Shown here: positions 1 to 5,942 of the stretch, piece by piece
How positions within the stretch are numbered: the first letter of the stretch is position 1
Layout: the number at the start of each line of letters is the position of its first letter
Assembly (NCBI GenBank): GCA_946406095.1
Contig: CAMJJO010000049.1
Location: 1-11,285 of the forward strand
Origin: an uncultured Bacteroidales bacterium
GTDB lineage: Bacteria; Bacteroidota; Bacteroidia; Bacteroidales; UBA932
Direction: 5' to 3'
Length of the DNA stretch: 11,285 nucleotides
Translations under genes and position numbers: made by a program
The notes under the pieces: generated by a model
The model's input: the letters and a program-made list of their open reading frames with translations, nothing else
Database searches by the model: none
Told to the model about the DNA's origin: nothing

Positions 1-42
1 CTTTTCTAGGATCTTGAACATGGACCTGTGGTTTAAGGTATT

Positions 43-50
43 CAAAGATA
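43..50 (-). promoter_or_regulatory. possible -7 promoter element facing the left edge
   Basis: Read on the minus strand this is TATCTTTG, a full match to the Bacteroidota -7 consensus TANNTTTG. It lies immediately beyond the T-tract of the terminator and would drive a gene starting left of the window. No convincing TTG-type -33 element is seen about 20 bases upstream, where the terminator stem lies, so a chance match in AT-rich intergenic DNA is possible. I see no gene in bases 1-51. Confidence 0.25.
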
Positions 51-51
51 C

Positions 52-85
52 AAAAAAAAGTCGCACGGTCATAACCGCGCGACTT
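52..85 (-). terminator. strong intrinsic terminator ending the operon / beta-barrel gene
   Basis: On the minus strand there is a 12-bp stem (arms at 74-85 and 58-69, one G-U pair, otherwise perfect) closed by a 4-base loop at 70-73 and followed by an uninterrupted run of T (plus-strand A's at 52-59, the last two shared with the stem). This is a textbook Rho-independent terminator. It begins 19 bases after the stop codon of the small beta-barrel gene. It is the only clear terminator in the window, so it probably also ends transcripts reading through from rnfA. Confidence 0.93.
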
Positions 86-104
86 AATTGCCACTATGCT
101 GCTA

Positions 105-539
105 TTAGAACATATAGCGGATGCCGAGGCCGAAGCTCTGCCAGCCGAAGCCGGTGCCGGGGACCAGGGTGAAGATAGGCTTCCAGTCGAGGGAGATCTG
201 CAGAGGAATAGCATCGAATACATACTCGAGGCCAGCCTGTGCACCAACGCCGAGGACCAGATTTGCATCTTCGCCACCACCGAGCCACATATGTGCTGCG
301 GGACCGGCATAGAATCCGAAAGGACCAACGGGAGCGATCTGGAAATCGTAGGCTGCGCCGACGCTGATAGCGTTCACACCCCAACCGGCGTCAACTTCGA
401 GGAAGTTCTCGCCACCCAGATTGTGCTGATAGGAAACTTCGCCACCCCAACCGACACGGATACCGAGTGCACGGGGCTGAGCGCTTGCAAGTGCCACGAT
501 GGCGAACATTGCAACGATGACAGTCAAAATCTTTTTCAT
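105..539 (-). CDS. small outer-membrane beta-barrel protein, secreted
   Basis: This 144-residue protein has a clear Sec signal peptide: MKK, a hydrophobic stretch at about residues 4-17, then ALASA with likely cleavage between A20 and Q21. The mature part of about 124 residues alternates polar and hydrophobic or aromatic residues, is rich in Gly, and ends in RYMF. A terminal aromatic residue is typical of BAM-inserted outer-membrane barrels. The size suits a small barrel of about eight strands. It resembles the short hypothetical 'PRALGIRVGWGGEVSYQHNL'-type proteins common in Bacteroidales, whose role is unknown. I chose the ATG at 539 over a TTG two codons upstream because it gives a standard MKK signal start. 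It follows rnfA by 29 bases, has its own promoter in that gap and its own terminator, so it need not be functionally linked to Rnf. Confidence 0.82.
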   Translation of the reverse strand: MKKILTVIVAMFAIVALASAQPRALGIRVGWGGEVSYQHNLGGENFLEVDAGWGVNAISVGAAYDFQIAPVGPFGFYAGPAAHMWLGGGEDANLVLGVGAQAGLEYVFDAIPLQISLDWKPIFTLVPGTGFGWQSFGLGIRYMF

Positions 540-560
540 ACTCAAAAGGTTTTAGTTGGA

Positions 561-591
561 CAAATATATTAAACTATTCCTGAAAATCCAA
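561..591 (-). promoter_or_regulatory. Bacteroidota-type promoter for the beta-barrel gene
   Basis: On the minus strand the -7 element TATATTTG (561-568) matches TANNTTTG exactly. A TTG (589-591, within TTCTTGG) sits 20 bases upstream, as expected for the -33 element of the primary sigma factor of this phylum. The -7 box lies in the intergenic gap directly after the rnfA stop, and the -33 box lies within the last codons of rnfA. The predicted start of transcription leaves a leader of only about 15 bases before the ATG at 539, with no Shine-Dalgarno sequence. Confidence 0.7.
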
Positions 592-1168
592 GAAATGCCA
601 AAGCCATGATTCCTACGGAGATAAGAGCGATGGGAAGGCCCTTGAATGCCTTGGGCACTTCGTTCAGGGCCAGATGCTCGCGGATGCCCGCGAAGAGCAC
701 CATCGCAAGGCCGTAGCCAAGCGAAGTCGCAAATGCGTACACGGTGGCTTCACCGAGCCCGAGCATATGGGCTGCATCGCCGAAGGTGAACTCCTTGGTG
801 ACCACGTTGATGGCCACGCCAAGCACGGCACAGTTGGTGGTGATCAGGGGCAGGAAGATACCCAGGGCCAGATAGAGCGAAGGGGAAACTTTCTTGAGCA
901 CGATCTCTACCATCTGCACCAGCGCCGCGATCACGAGGATGAAGGCGATGGTCTGCAGGAAAGTGAGCCCGAAAGGCACCAGCAGATACTGGTTGATGAG
1001 GTATGTCACCACAGTCGCCAGGGTGATCACGAAGCACACGGCCAGGCTCATTCCACCGGCGGTGGAAAGCTTGTTGGACACGCCCAGGAAGGGGCAGATG
1101 CCAAGGAACTGAGCCAGGACGATGTTATTGACGAAAATCGCCGAAATGATTATAAGCAGATATTCCAT
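569..1168 (-). CDS. rnfA: Rnf complex subunit A (ion-translocating oxidoreductase)
   Basis: RnfA is a six-helix membrane subunit of the Rnf ferredoxin:NAD+ oxidoreductase. With RnfE it forms an inverted pair holding an intramembrane [2Fe-2S] cluster. At 199 residues it is near the usual length of about 190. The family motifs are intact: FLGICPFLGVS with C25, and TTNCAVLG with C113, the cysteines expected to ligate the shared cluster. The hydrophobic segments fit a multi-spanning protein. It is the last rnf gene, starts 5 bases after the rnfE stop, and has only a weak AAGG-like ribosome site. RnfA and NqrE are homologous, but the neighbouring RnfB and RnfC show that this is Rnf, not Na+-NQR. 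Confidence 0.97.
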   Translation of the reverse strand: MEYLLIIISAIFVNNIVLAQFLGICPFLGVSNKLSTAGGMSLAVCFVITLATVVTYLINQYLLVPFGLTFLQTIAFILVIAALVQMVEIVLKKVSPSLYLALGIFLPLITTNCAVLGVAINVVTKEFTFGDAAHMLGLGEATVYAFATSLGYGLAMVLFAGIREHLALNEVPKAFKGLPIALISVGIMALAFLGFSGIV

Positions 1169-1173
1169 AGCCC

Positions 1174-1755
1174 TTACTTTTTAGCGATTTTATTGAACAG
1201 GACCATAAGATAACCCAGCACTATGAAAGCGCCCGGAGCCATCACGAAAGCCAGCATGCCGTCCCCGGTGATGAATTTCCAGCCGAAGATGGCGCCGCTG
1301 CCGAGGATCTCGCGCACGATGCCGATCACCGTAAGCGACAGGGTGAAGCCGATGCCTATCCCGATGCCGTCCAGAGCGGAATCCCAGACTCCGTTCTTGT
1401 TGGCGAATGCCTCCGCACGCCCGAGGATGATGCAGTTAACCACTATCAGAGGGATGAACAGGCCCAGGGTCTTGTAGACATCCGGAACGAGCGCCTGCAT
1501 CAGCAGCTGCAGCACGGTCACGAAGGTGGCGATCACCACTATATAGACGGGGATGTGCACCTTGTCCGGCACCACCGGAGCAATCAGGGAAATGACTATA
1601 TTGGAGAGGATGAGCACGAACATGGTCGCGAGGCCCATCTCAAGGCCGTTCATGGCGGAGGTGGTGGTGGCCAGCGTCGGGCACATTCCCAGCACCAGCA
1701 CGAAGGTCGGGTTTTCCTTCAGCAGGCCTTTTGTTATCAGTGAAAACTTACTCAT
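1174..1755 (-). CDS. rnfE: Rnf complex subunit E (ion-translocating oxidoreductase)
   Basis: RnfE is the membrane partner of RnfA. It belongs to the NqrD/RnfE family and is predicted to have six helices of opposite topology. The motifs LGMCPTLATTTSA (C25) and IVVNCIILGRAEAFA (C108) are intact and supply the other two cysteines of the intramembrane [2Fe-2S] site. The loop with DGIGIGIGFTLSL and VREILGSG is also typical of the family. At 193 residues it is shorter than the E. coli protein, mainly at the C terminus, which is common outside the Proteobacteria. Its start lies 3 bases after the rnfG stop, preceded by a good GGAGG site located in the last rnfG codons, so translation is probably coupled. 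Confidence 0.97.
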   Translation of the reverse strand: MSKFSLITKGLLKENPTFVLVLGMCPTLATTTSAMNGLEMGLATMFVLILSNIVISLIAPVVPDKVHIPVYIVVIATFVTVLQLLMQALVPDVYKTLGLFIPLIVVNCIILGRAEAFANKNGVWDSALDGIGIGIGFTLSLTVIGIVREILGSGAIFGWKFITGDGMLAFVMAPGAFIVLGYLMVLFNKIAKK

Positions 1756-1758
1756 AGC

Positions 1759-2313
1759 TTATTCCTCCATAGATTTCACAAGCGCAACCGCCTGGGCGAC
1801 AGCCTTGGTGTAGGCACGGGAAGTGATGGTAGAAGCCGTGATGGCATCCACGTCGCCCCCGTCCTTCTTCACGGAAAGCACCCCGGCGAAACCCTTCCAC
1901 TGCTCGCGGAATGCAGATTTCTCTTCAGTGCACTTGGCACCCAGACCCGGAGTCTCGGAATGCGCCAGCACCGAGGTATTGTAGACGGTGCCGTCCGGCA
2001 GCACCCCGACCATCAGGGTCAGGAGCCCGCCGAATCCACCGGTAGAAGACTTCACGGCATAGGCCGTCACGGCACCCTCTTCCGAGGTCTGCACGTAGTA
2101 CCCTTCCACGCCCTCGGCGTCGGAAGCGATCTCTTCGGAGATCTCACCGCCATCAGGCAGCACCTTGGCGATGGATGCCTGGGCCTCGGCGGCCGCAGCG
2201 GCTTCGATAGGGGCCTTTGTCGCCGCATAGGTGACGCCCAGAATCGCGGCGCACACCAGGCAGACCGCGGTCAGGCACAAGGCCATGTTCGTAAGATTCG
2301 ATTTAGCTGCCAT
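1759..2313 (-). CDS. rnfG: Rnf complex subunit G (FMN-carrying, periplasm-facing)
   Basis: RnfG is the membrane-anchored flavoprotein of Rnf. One N-terminal helix (about residues 10-31) is followed by an FMN-binding domain outside the membrane, in which FMN is attached to a threonine by the ApbE transferase. The domain is recognisable: a GFGG-containing segment (residues 92-97), the HSETPGLGAK motif (118-127) and the flavinylation site at 156-165. That site reads DAITASTITS, where most family members have (S/T)GAT; the acceptor would be T162. The length of 184 residues is normal. The gene begins 2 bases after the rnfD stop, with a GGAGG site in the end of rnfD. No apbE gene is in the window. 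Confidence 0.95.
   Translation of the reverse strand: MAAKSNLTNMALCLTAVCLVCAAILGVTYAATKAPIEAAAAAEAQASIAKVLPDGGEISEEIASDAEGVEGYYVQTSEEGAVTAYAVKSSTGGFGGLLTLMVGVLPDGTVYNTSVLAHSETPGLGAKCTEEKSAFREQWKGFAGVLSVKKDGGDVDAITASTITSRAYTKAVAQAVALVKSMEE
1764..1768 (-). promoter_or_regulatory. Shine-Dalgarno site of rnfE
   Basis: GGAGG on the minus strand, 8 bases before the rnfE ATG, lies within the last rnfG codons (Met-Glu-Glu-stop). It supports the start at 1755 and translational coupling of rnfG to rnfE. Confidence 0.7.
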
Positions 2314-2315
2314 AC

Positions 2316-3275
2316 CTATTTCCTCCCGTATTTACGCTGGTGGAACTTGATATTGATGAGCGGAACCGCGGTATTCATCAGCAGGATCGCGAAGGACATG
2401 CCCTCGGGGTAGGACCCGAAATAGCGTATCATCATCACGATGAAGCCGATTCCGATGCCGTAGATGACTCCGCCCCAGTTGCTCATAGGCGAGGTGACGT
2501 AATCCGTCGCCATGAAGCAGGCGCCGAGGATGACGCCGCCGGTGAGCAGGTTGAAGAGGGGTCCGGTATAGGATGCGGGATCCGCCATATGGAAGATGCA
2601 GGCCACGAGAGCCACGGTGGCGAAGATGCTGAGGGTGATCCAGGGCTTGATGACCTTGCGCACCAGCAGATACACCCATCCGGCCAGCAGCGCCAGCGCG
2701 GAAATCTCGCCAGCAGAACCGCCGATATTGTAGAAGAGAGTCTGCAGGCTCACGAGTTTATCGGCCTCCAGGGCGCCCAGGATGGACACCTGGCCGAGCA
2801 GGGTGGCTCCGGAGAATGCATCCACGTTGGAGATGAATCCGGCGGGCACCGTCCAGTCGGTCATGAAGGTCGGGAAGGACACCAGCAGGAATACGCGGCC
2901 CACGAGGGCAGGATTCCAGATGTTCTGTCCGACTCCGCCGAAGCTCATCTTGGCAACCGCGATGGCCACTACCGCACCTATGAACACCACCCACAGGGGG
3001 CAGGTCGGCGGGAGGTTCATCGCCAGCAGTATGCCGGTGACGATGGCGGAAAGGTCCCCGGTGGTGGCGGGCTTCTTCATCAGATATTTGGTGATGGCCC
3101 ATTCCAGCACCACGCAGGACGCGACGCTGACCGCCATTATGGCGATTTCGCCCAGCCCGTAGAACAGGAACGAGACGATCACTGCCGGGCAGAGCGCGAT
3201 AATCACATCCAACATCAGACTCTTGGTGCTGACCTTGGCGTGAATATGGGGGTTGGGAGATACTATATATGCCAT
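2316..3275 (-). CDS. rnfD: Rnf complex subunit D (integral membrane, covalent FMN)
   Basis: RnfD is the large integral membrane subunit (RnfD/NqrB family) that carries a covalently bound FMN and is thought to take part in ion translocation. At 319 residues it has many hydrophobic helices, probably about ten. Visible motifs are SPNPHIHAK near the N terminus, GGVGQNIWNPALVGR (113-127), the flavinylation site SGAT (155-158, acceptor T158), MATDYVTSP (255-263) and YPEGMSFAILLMN (289-301), all standard for the family. It starts 5 bases after the rnfC stop. Its ribosome site is weak, in contrast to rnfC, rnfG and rnfE. Confidence 0.97.
   Translation of the reverse strand: MAYIVSPNPHIHAKVSTKSLMLDVIIALCPAVIVSFLFYGLGEIAIMAVSVASCVVLEWAITKYLMKKPATTGDLSAIVTGILLAMNLPPTCPLWVVFIGAVVAIAVAKMSFGGVGQNIWNPALVGRVFLLVSFPTFMTDWTVPAGFISNVDAFSGATLLGQVSILGALEADKLVSLQTLFYNIGGSAGEISALALLAGWVYLLVRKVIKPWITLSIFATVALVACIFHMADPASYTGPLFNLLTGGVILGACFMATDYVTSPMSNWGGVIYGIGIGFIVMMIRYFGSYPEGMSFAILLMNTAVPLINIKFHQRKYGRK
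2322..2326 (-). promoter_or_regulatory. Shine-Dalgarno site of rnfG
   Basis: GGAGG on the minus strand, 8 bases before the rnfG ATG at 2313, lies inside the last codons of rnfD. It supports the chosen start. Confidence 0.65.
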
Positions 3276-3280
3276 GATTC

Positions 3281-4654
3281 TTACTTTTTAGCTTCTGCTG
3301 CAGCCTTTGCCGCCGCTGCACGGGCGCGGATGGCAGCCATTGCCATTCCCTTGGCCTGGCGCACGCGGTCCAGAAGTGGAATATAGGCGGGGCAGCTGTA
3401 GAGACAGCAACCGCATTCTATGCAATCCTGCGCGGCATTCGCCTCGAGCGCAGCAACATCCCCGGCCTTGTAGAGGCGGTTCAGGAGATAAGGCTCCAGG
3501 CCCATGGGGCAGGCGTCGGTGCAGCGTCCGCAACGGATGCAGAGGGACTCCTGTCCGCGCTTGGTGGATGCCTCGGAGAGATAGAGTATGGAGGATGAAC
3601 CCTTGACGGTGGCTGCATCGAGGTTGGCGATGGCGCGGCCCATCATGGGGCCTCCGCTGATGAGCTTGGCGGCGCCTTCCGGCACTCCGCCGGCGTACTC
3701 TGCGATATAGCTGAGCGGGATGCCTATGCGGAAGAGGTAGTTGTGCTGCTTCTCCACGGGCAGGCAGTTGCCGGTGACGGTCAGAGTATTGGTAATCAGC
3801 GGCTTGTTCTTCTGCACGGCCTCATACACCGCAAGCGAAGTGGCCACGTTCTGAACCACCGCGCCCACGCTGATGGGCAGTCCGCCGGAGCCGACCTCGC
3901 GGTGCATCACCGCCTGGATCAGCTGCTTCTCGCCGCCCTGCGGATACTTCTTCTTGAGAGGAAGGACCTCGATCTTGTAAGGCAGCTCGGCGACGGCCTT
4001 GCGCATGGCCTCGATGGCCTCGGGCTTGTTCTCTTCGATGCCGATGACTGTGCGGCATCCGCCCAGGACCTTCTGCATGATAGCGGCGCCAACCACAATC
4101 TCCTTGGTGCGCTCGAGCATGATGCGGAAGTCGCTGGTGAGGTAGGGCTCGCACTCCGCTCCGTTCAGGATGAGGCATTCAGCCACGCTGCCGGGTGCGG
4201 GATTGAGTTTTACGTGAGTGGGGAAGGTGGCTCCGCCGAGTCCCACCACGCCGCAGGCCTTGATCTTGTCCAGGATGGCCTGACGTTCCTCCGGGATCTC
4301 GGTCACGAGGGTATCGGAAAGATCCACTCCCTCGACCCATTCATCCCCTTCGACCGCAATTTCGATGTGGGTGACAGGGTTGCCGGCCAGGTCCTTGCGG
4401 GGACCTATGCTCTTTACGGTGCCGGATGCGGGGGAATGCACGAAGGCGGAGATGAATCCGCCGGGTTCGGCGATCACCTGCCCCGTCTTCACCTTGTCCC
4501 CTACTGCCACGATGGGTTTGGCGGGGGCGCCAAGATGCTGAGCCATAGACACATACATCGTCTGCGGCAGAGGCAGCACCTCGATCGCGCAATTGCGCGA
4601 AAGCTTCGCGTCGTCCGGATGGACTCCGCCGATGGCAAAGGTTATCTTACTCAT
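3281..4654 (-). CDS. rnfC: Rnf complex subunit C (NADH/FMN and iron-sulfur subunit)
   Basis: RnfC is the peripheral cytoplasmic subunit that exchanges electrons with NAD(H). The order of parts is: a barrel-sandwich segment near residues 45-85, a NuoF-like nucleotide/FMN-binding region with GLGGATFP (138-145), NGAECEPY (164-171) and YPQGGEKQL (237-245), a later SLBB-like part around 290-345, and two [4Fe-4S] motifs with C372, C375, C378, C382 and C411, C414, C417, C421. The C terminus is a short Ala/Lys/Arg-rich tail, less extended than in E. coli. The length of 457 residues is usual. It overlaps the end of rnfB by 8 bp and has a near-perfect Shine-Dalgarno sequence inside rnfB. Confidence 0.98.
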   Translation of the reverse strand: MSKITFAIGGVHPDDAKLSRNCAIEVLPLPQTMYVSMAQHLGAPAKPIVAVGDKVKTGQVIAEPGGFISAFVHSPASGTVKSIGPRKDLAGNPVTHIEIAVEGDEWVEGVDLSDTLVTEIPEERQAILDKIKACGVVGLGGATFPTHVKLNPAPGSVAECLILNGAECEPYLTSDFRIMLERTKEIVVGAAIMQKVLGGCRTVIGIEENKPEAIEAMRKAVAELPYKIEVLPLKKKYPQGGEKQLIQAVMHREVGSGGLPISVGAVVQNVATSLAVYEAVQKNKPLITNTLTVTGNCLPVEKQHNYLFRIGIPLSYIAEYAGGVPEGAAKLISGGPMMGRAIANLDAATVKGSSSILYLSEASTKRGQESLCIRCGRCTDACPMGLEPYLLNRLYKAGDVAALEANAAQDCIECGCCLYSCPAYIPLLDRVRQAKGMAMAAIRARAAAAKAAAEAKK

Positions 4655-5528
4655 TGCTTACCTCCTTTCTTTTTGCTATACGCTCCTTGACGGCGGCCTT
4701 GTCCAGCTCCTTCGGGAAGTTGACTCCGTGGATGGCGCCGGTCGGGCACATCGCCTCGCACTCGCGGCAAAGCTTGCACTTCGCAGGATCGATATAGGCA
4801 ATATTGTTCTCCAGGGTGATGGCATCGTGGGTGCAGGTCTTGACGCAGATGCCGCAGCCGATGCAGGCATTCGCGCAGGCCTTCTTCGCCACCGGGCCCT
4901 TATCCTCGTTGCGGCAAAGCACCGCCTCGCGCATGCCGCGGGGGCCTTTGGGACGCAACTCGATAAGTTTCTTGGGGCAGGCCTTCACGCACTTGCCGCA
5001 AGCCACGCACTTGCTCTCGTCCAGCACCGGCAGGCCGGTCTCGGGATTCATACTCAAAGCTCCGAACTCGCAGGCGTTCACGCAGTCGCCGCAGCCGAGG
5101 CAGCCGAAGGGGCAGCCGGTGTCGCCGCTGTAGAGGGCGGCCTTCACGCGGCAGCTCTTCTCGCCGTCGTAGATGTTCACCACAGGGCGGACGGCGCAAC
5201 TTCCGTTGCAGCGCACCACAGCCACCTGGGGAGCCTTTTCCACCATGGCATAGCCGAGAATCTCAGACACTTTCTTCATCACCTCATTGCCACCCACGGG
5301 GCAGAAATGGGCGCTGAGATCAGACGCCTTCACGGCTGAATCGGCGAACGCATGGCATCCGGCATAGCCGCAGCCGCCGCAGTTCGCTCCCGGCAGAGTC
5401 TTCTCTATCTGCTCGATGCGCGGATCCTCTTCCACCTTGAACTTCAAGGCCACCAGATAGAGGACCACGGCCAGCAACAGACCCAGCCCGGCCAGGATTA
5501 CGATAGTCCAAATTACAATTTGATTCAT
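4647..5528 (-). CDS. rnfB: Rnf complex subunit B (polyferredoxin)
   Basis: RnfB receives electrons from reduced ferredoxin and passes them into the complex. One N-terminal membrane helix (about residues 5-28) anchors the protein. Next comes a Fes-type [4Fe-4S] domain, GANCGGCGYAGC with C50, C53, C58 and a downstream C76. Four ferredoxin motifs follow: C143/146/149/153, C174/177/180/184, C222/225/228/232 and C251/254/257/261. At 293 residues it is the long form with two ferredoxin pairs, not the short two-motif form of E. coli (about 190). Extra cysteines at 107, 111, 126, 139, 205 and 218 are also present. Its ATG overlaps the rseC stop (ATGA), implying coupled translation. Confidence 0.97.
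   Translation of the reverse strand: MNQIVIWTIVILAGLGLLLAVVLYLVALKFKVEEDPRIEQIEKTLPGANCGGCGYAGCHAFADSAVKASDLSAHFCPVGGNEVMKKVSEILGYAMVEKAPQVAVVRCNGSCAVRPVVNIYDGEKSCRVKAALYSGDTGCPFGCLGCGDCVNACEFGALSMNPETGLPVLDESKCVACGKCVKACPKKLIELRPKGPRGMREAVLCRNEDKGPVAKKACANACIGCGICVKTCTHDAITLENNIAYIDPAKCKLCRECEAMCPTGAIHGVNFPKELDKAAVKERIAKRKEVSNE
4660..4667 (-). promoter_or_regulatory. near-perfect Shine-Dalgarno site of rnfC
   Basis: AAGGAGGT on the minus strand is fully complementary to the 16S anti-Shine-Dalgarno core and sits 5 bases before the rnfC ATG at 4654. It lies within the last coding codons of rnfB (Lys-Glu-Val). Strong sites of this kind are uncommon in Bacteroidota. Confidence 0.8.
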
Positions 5529-5941
5529 TTTTCTTTTATGTAGAAAGAATATTCGTTACGGAGTTTGTCCCGGAACAGCCAGAGCACCAGATAGTAGACT
5601 CCGACCGCACCGATGGCGATCAGGCCGGATGCGAGTTCGCCCATTCCAGCATGGTTCAGCCCCAGCAGCACTGCGAGCAGCACCACCAGCGGGATGGCAT
5701 AGGCCAGCCACACCGCCTTGAAGCCCATGGAGCGCTTCAGAAGCACCTGCACCTCCTGCCCAATCTGCCAGTCGCCCAGAGTGGCGGGCACCGAGATGGC
5801 CCTGCGGGACGCATCCAGGGTGCCGCACAGCCCGGAAGCGTGGCAGGTAGCGCAAGCGGACTCCGCCACGATTTCTACCGTGATGAAGTCCGGAGCAATG
5901 TCAACAATTTTCCCTATGTGAGATATTTCCTGAACCGCCAT
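5525..5941 (-). CDS. rseC: RseC-family redox membrane protein next to Rnf
   Basis: This protein belongs to the SoxR-reducing-system RseC family. The N-terminal soluble part holds C30, C33 and C39 in the spacing C-x2-C-x5-C-G, the same arrangement as in E. coli RseC. Two transmembrane helices follow (about residues 74-94 and 101-122), with a charged C-terminal tail. At 138 residues it is typical. In E. coli, RseC works with the Rnf-like Rsx complex to keep SoxR reduced. I see no SoxR here, so a role as an Rnf accessory or maturation factor is the safer inference. It starts 1 base after the dnaB stop and ends in an ATGA overlap with rnfB, so it opens the rnf gene block. Confidence 0.93.
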   Translation of the reverse strand: MAVQEISHIGKIVDIAPDFITVEIVAESACATCHASGLCGTLDASRRAISVPATLGDWQIGQEVQVLLKRSMGFKAVWLAYAIPLVVLLAVLLGLNHAGMGELASGLIAIGAVGVYYLVLWLFRDKLRNEYSFYIKEK

Positions 5942-5942
5942 G

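Noticed and set aside
540..545. TTG start two codons upstream for the beta-barrel gene
   Set aside because: The ATG at 539 gives a standard MKK signal peptide and the TTG leaves an even shorter leader after the predicted promoter.
2340..3386. 348-codon plus-strand open frame over rnfD
   Set aside because: Codon-aligned shadow of rnfD caused by the same avoidance of TTA, CTA and TCA; composition rich in His, Gly, Asp and Arg, and no motif.
3743..4690. 315-codon plus-strand open frame over rnfC
   Set aside because: Antisense shadow aligned with rnfC codons; no domain and the rnfC reading is unambiguous.
569..5528. Na+-translocating NADH:quinone reductase (Nqr) instead of Rnf
   Set aside because: Four subunits are homologous between the two complexes, but a polyferredoxin RnfB and an RnfC with two [4Fe-4S] motifs are present, and no NqrF or NqrA is seen.
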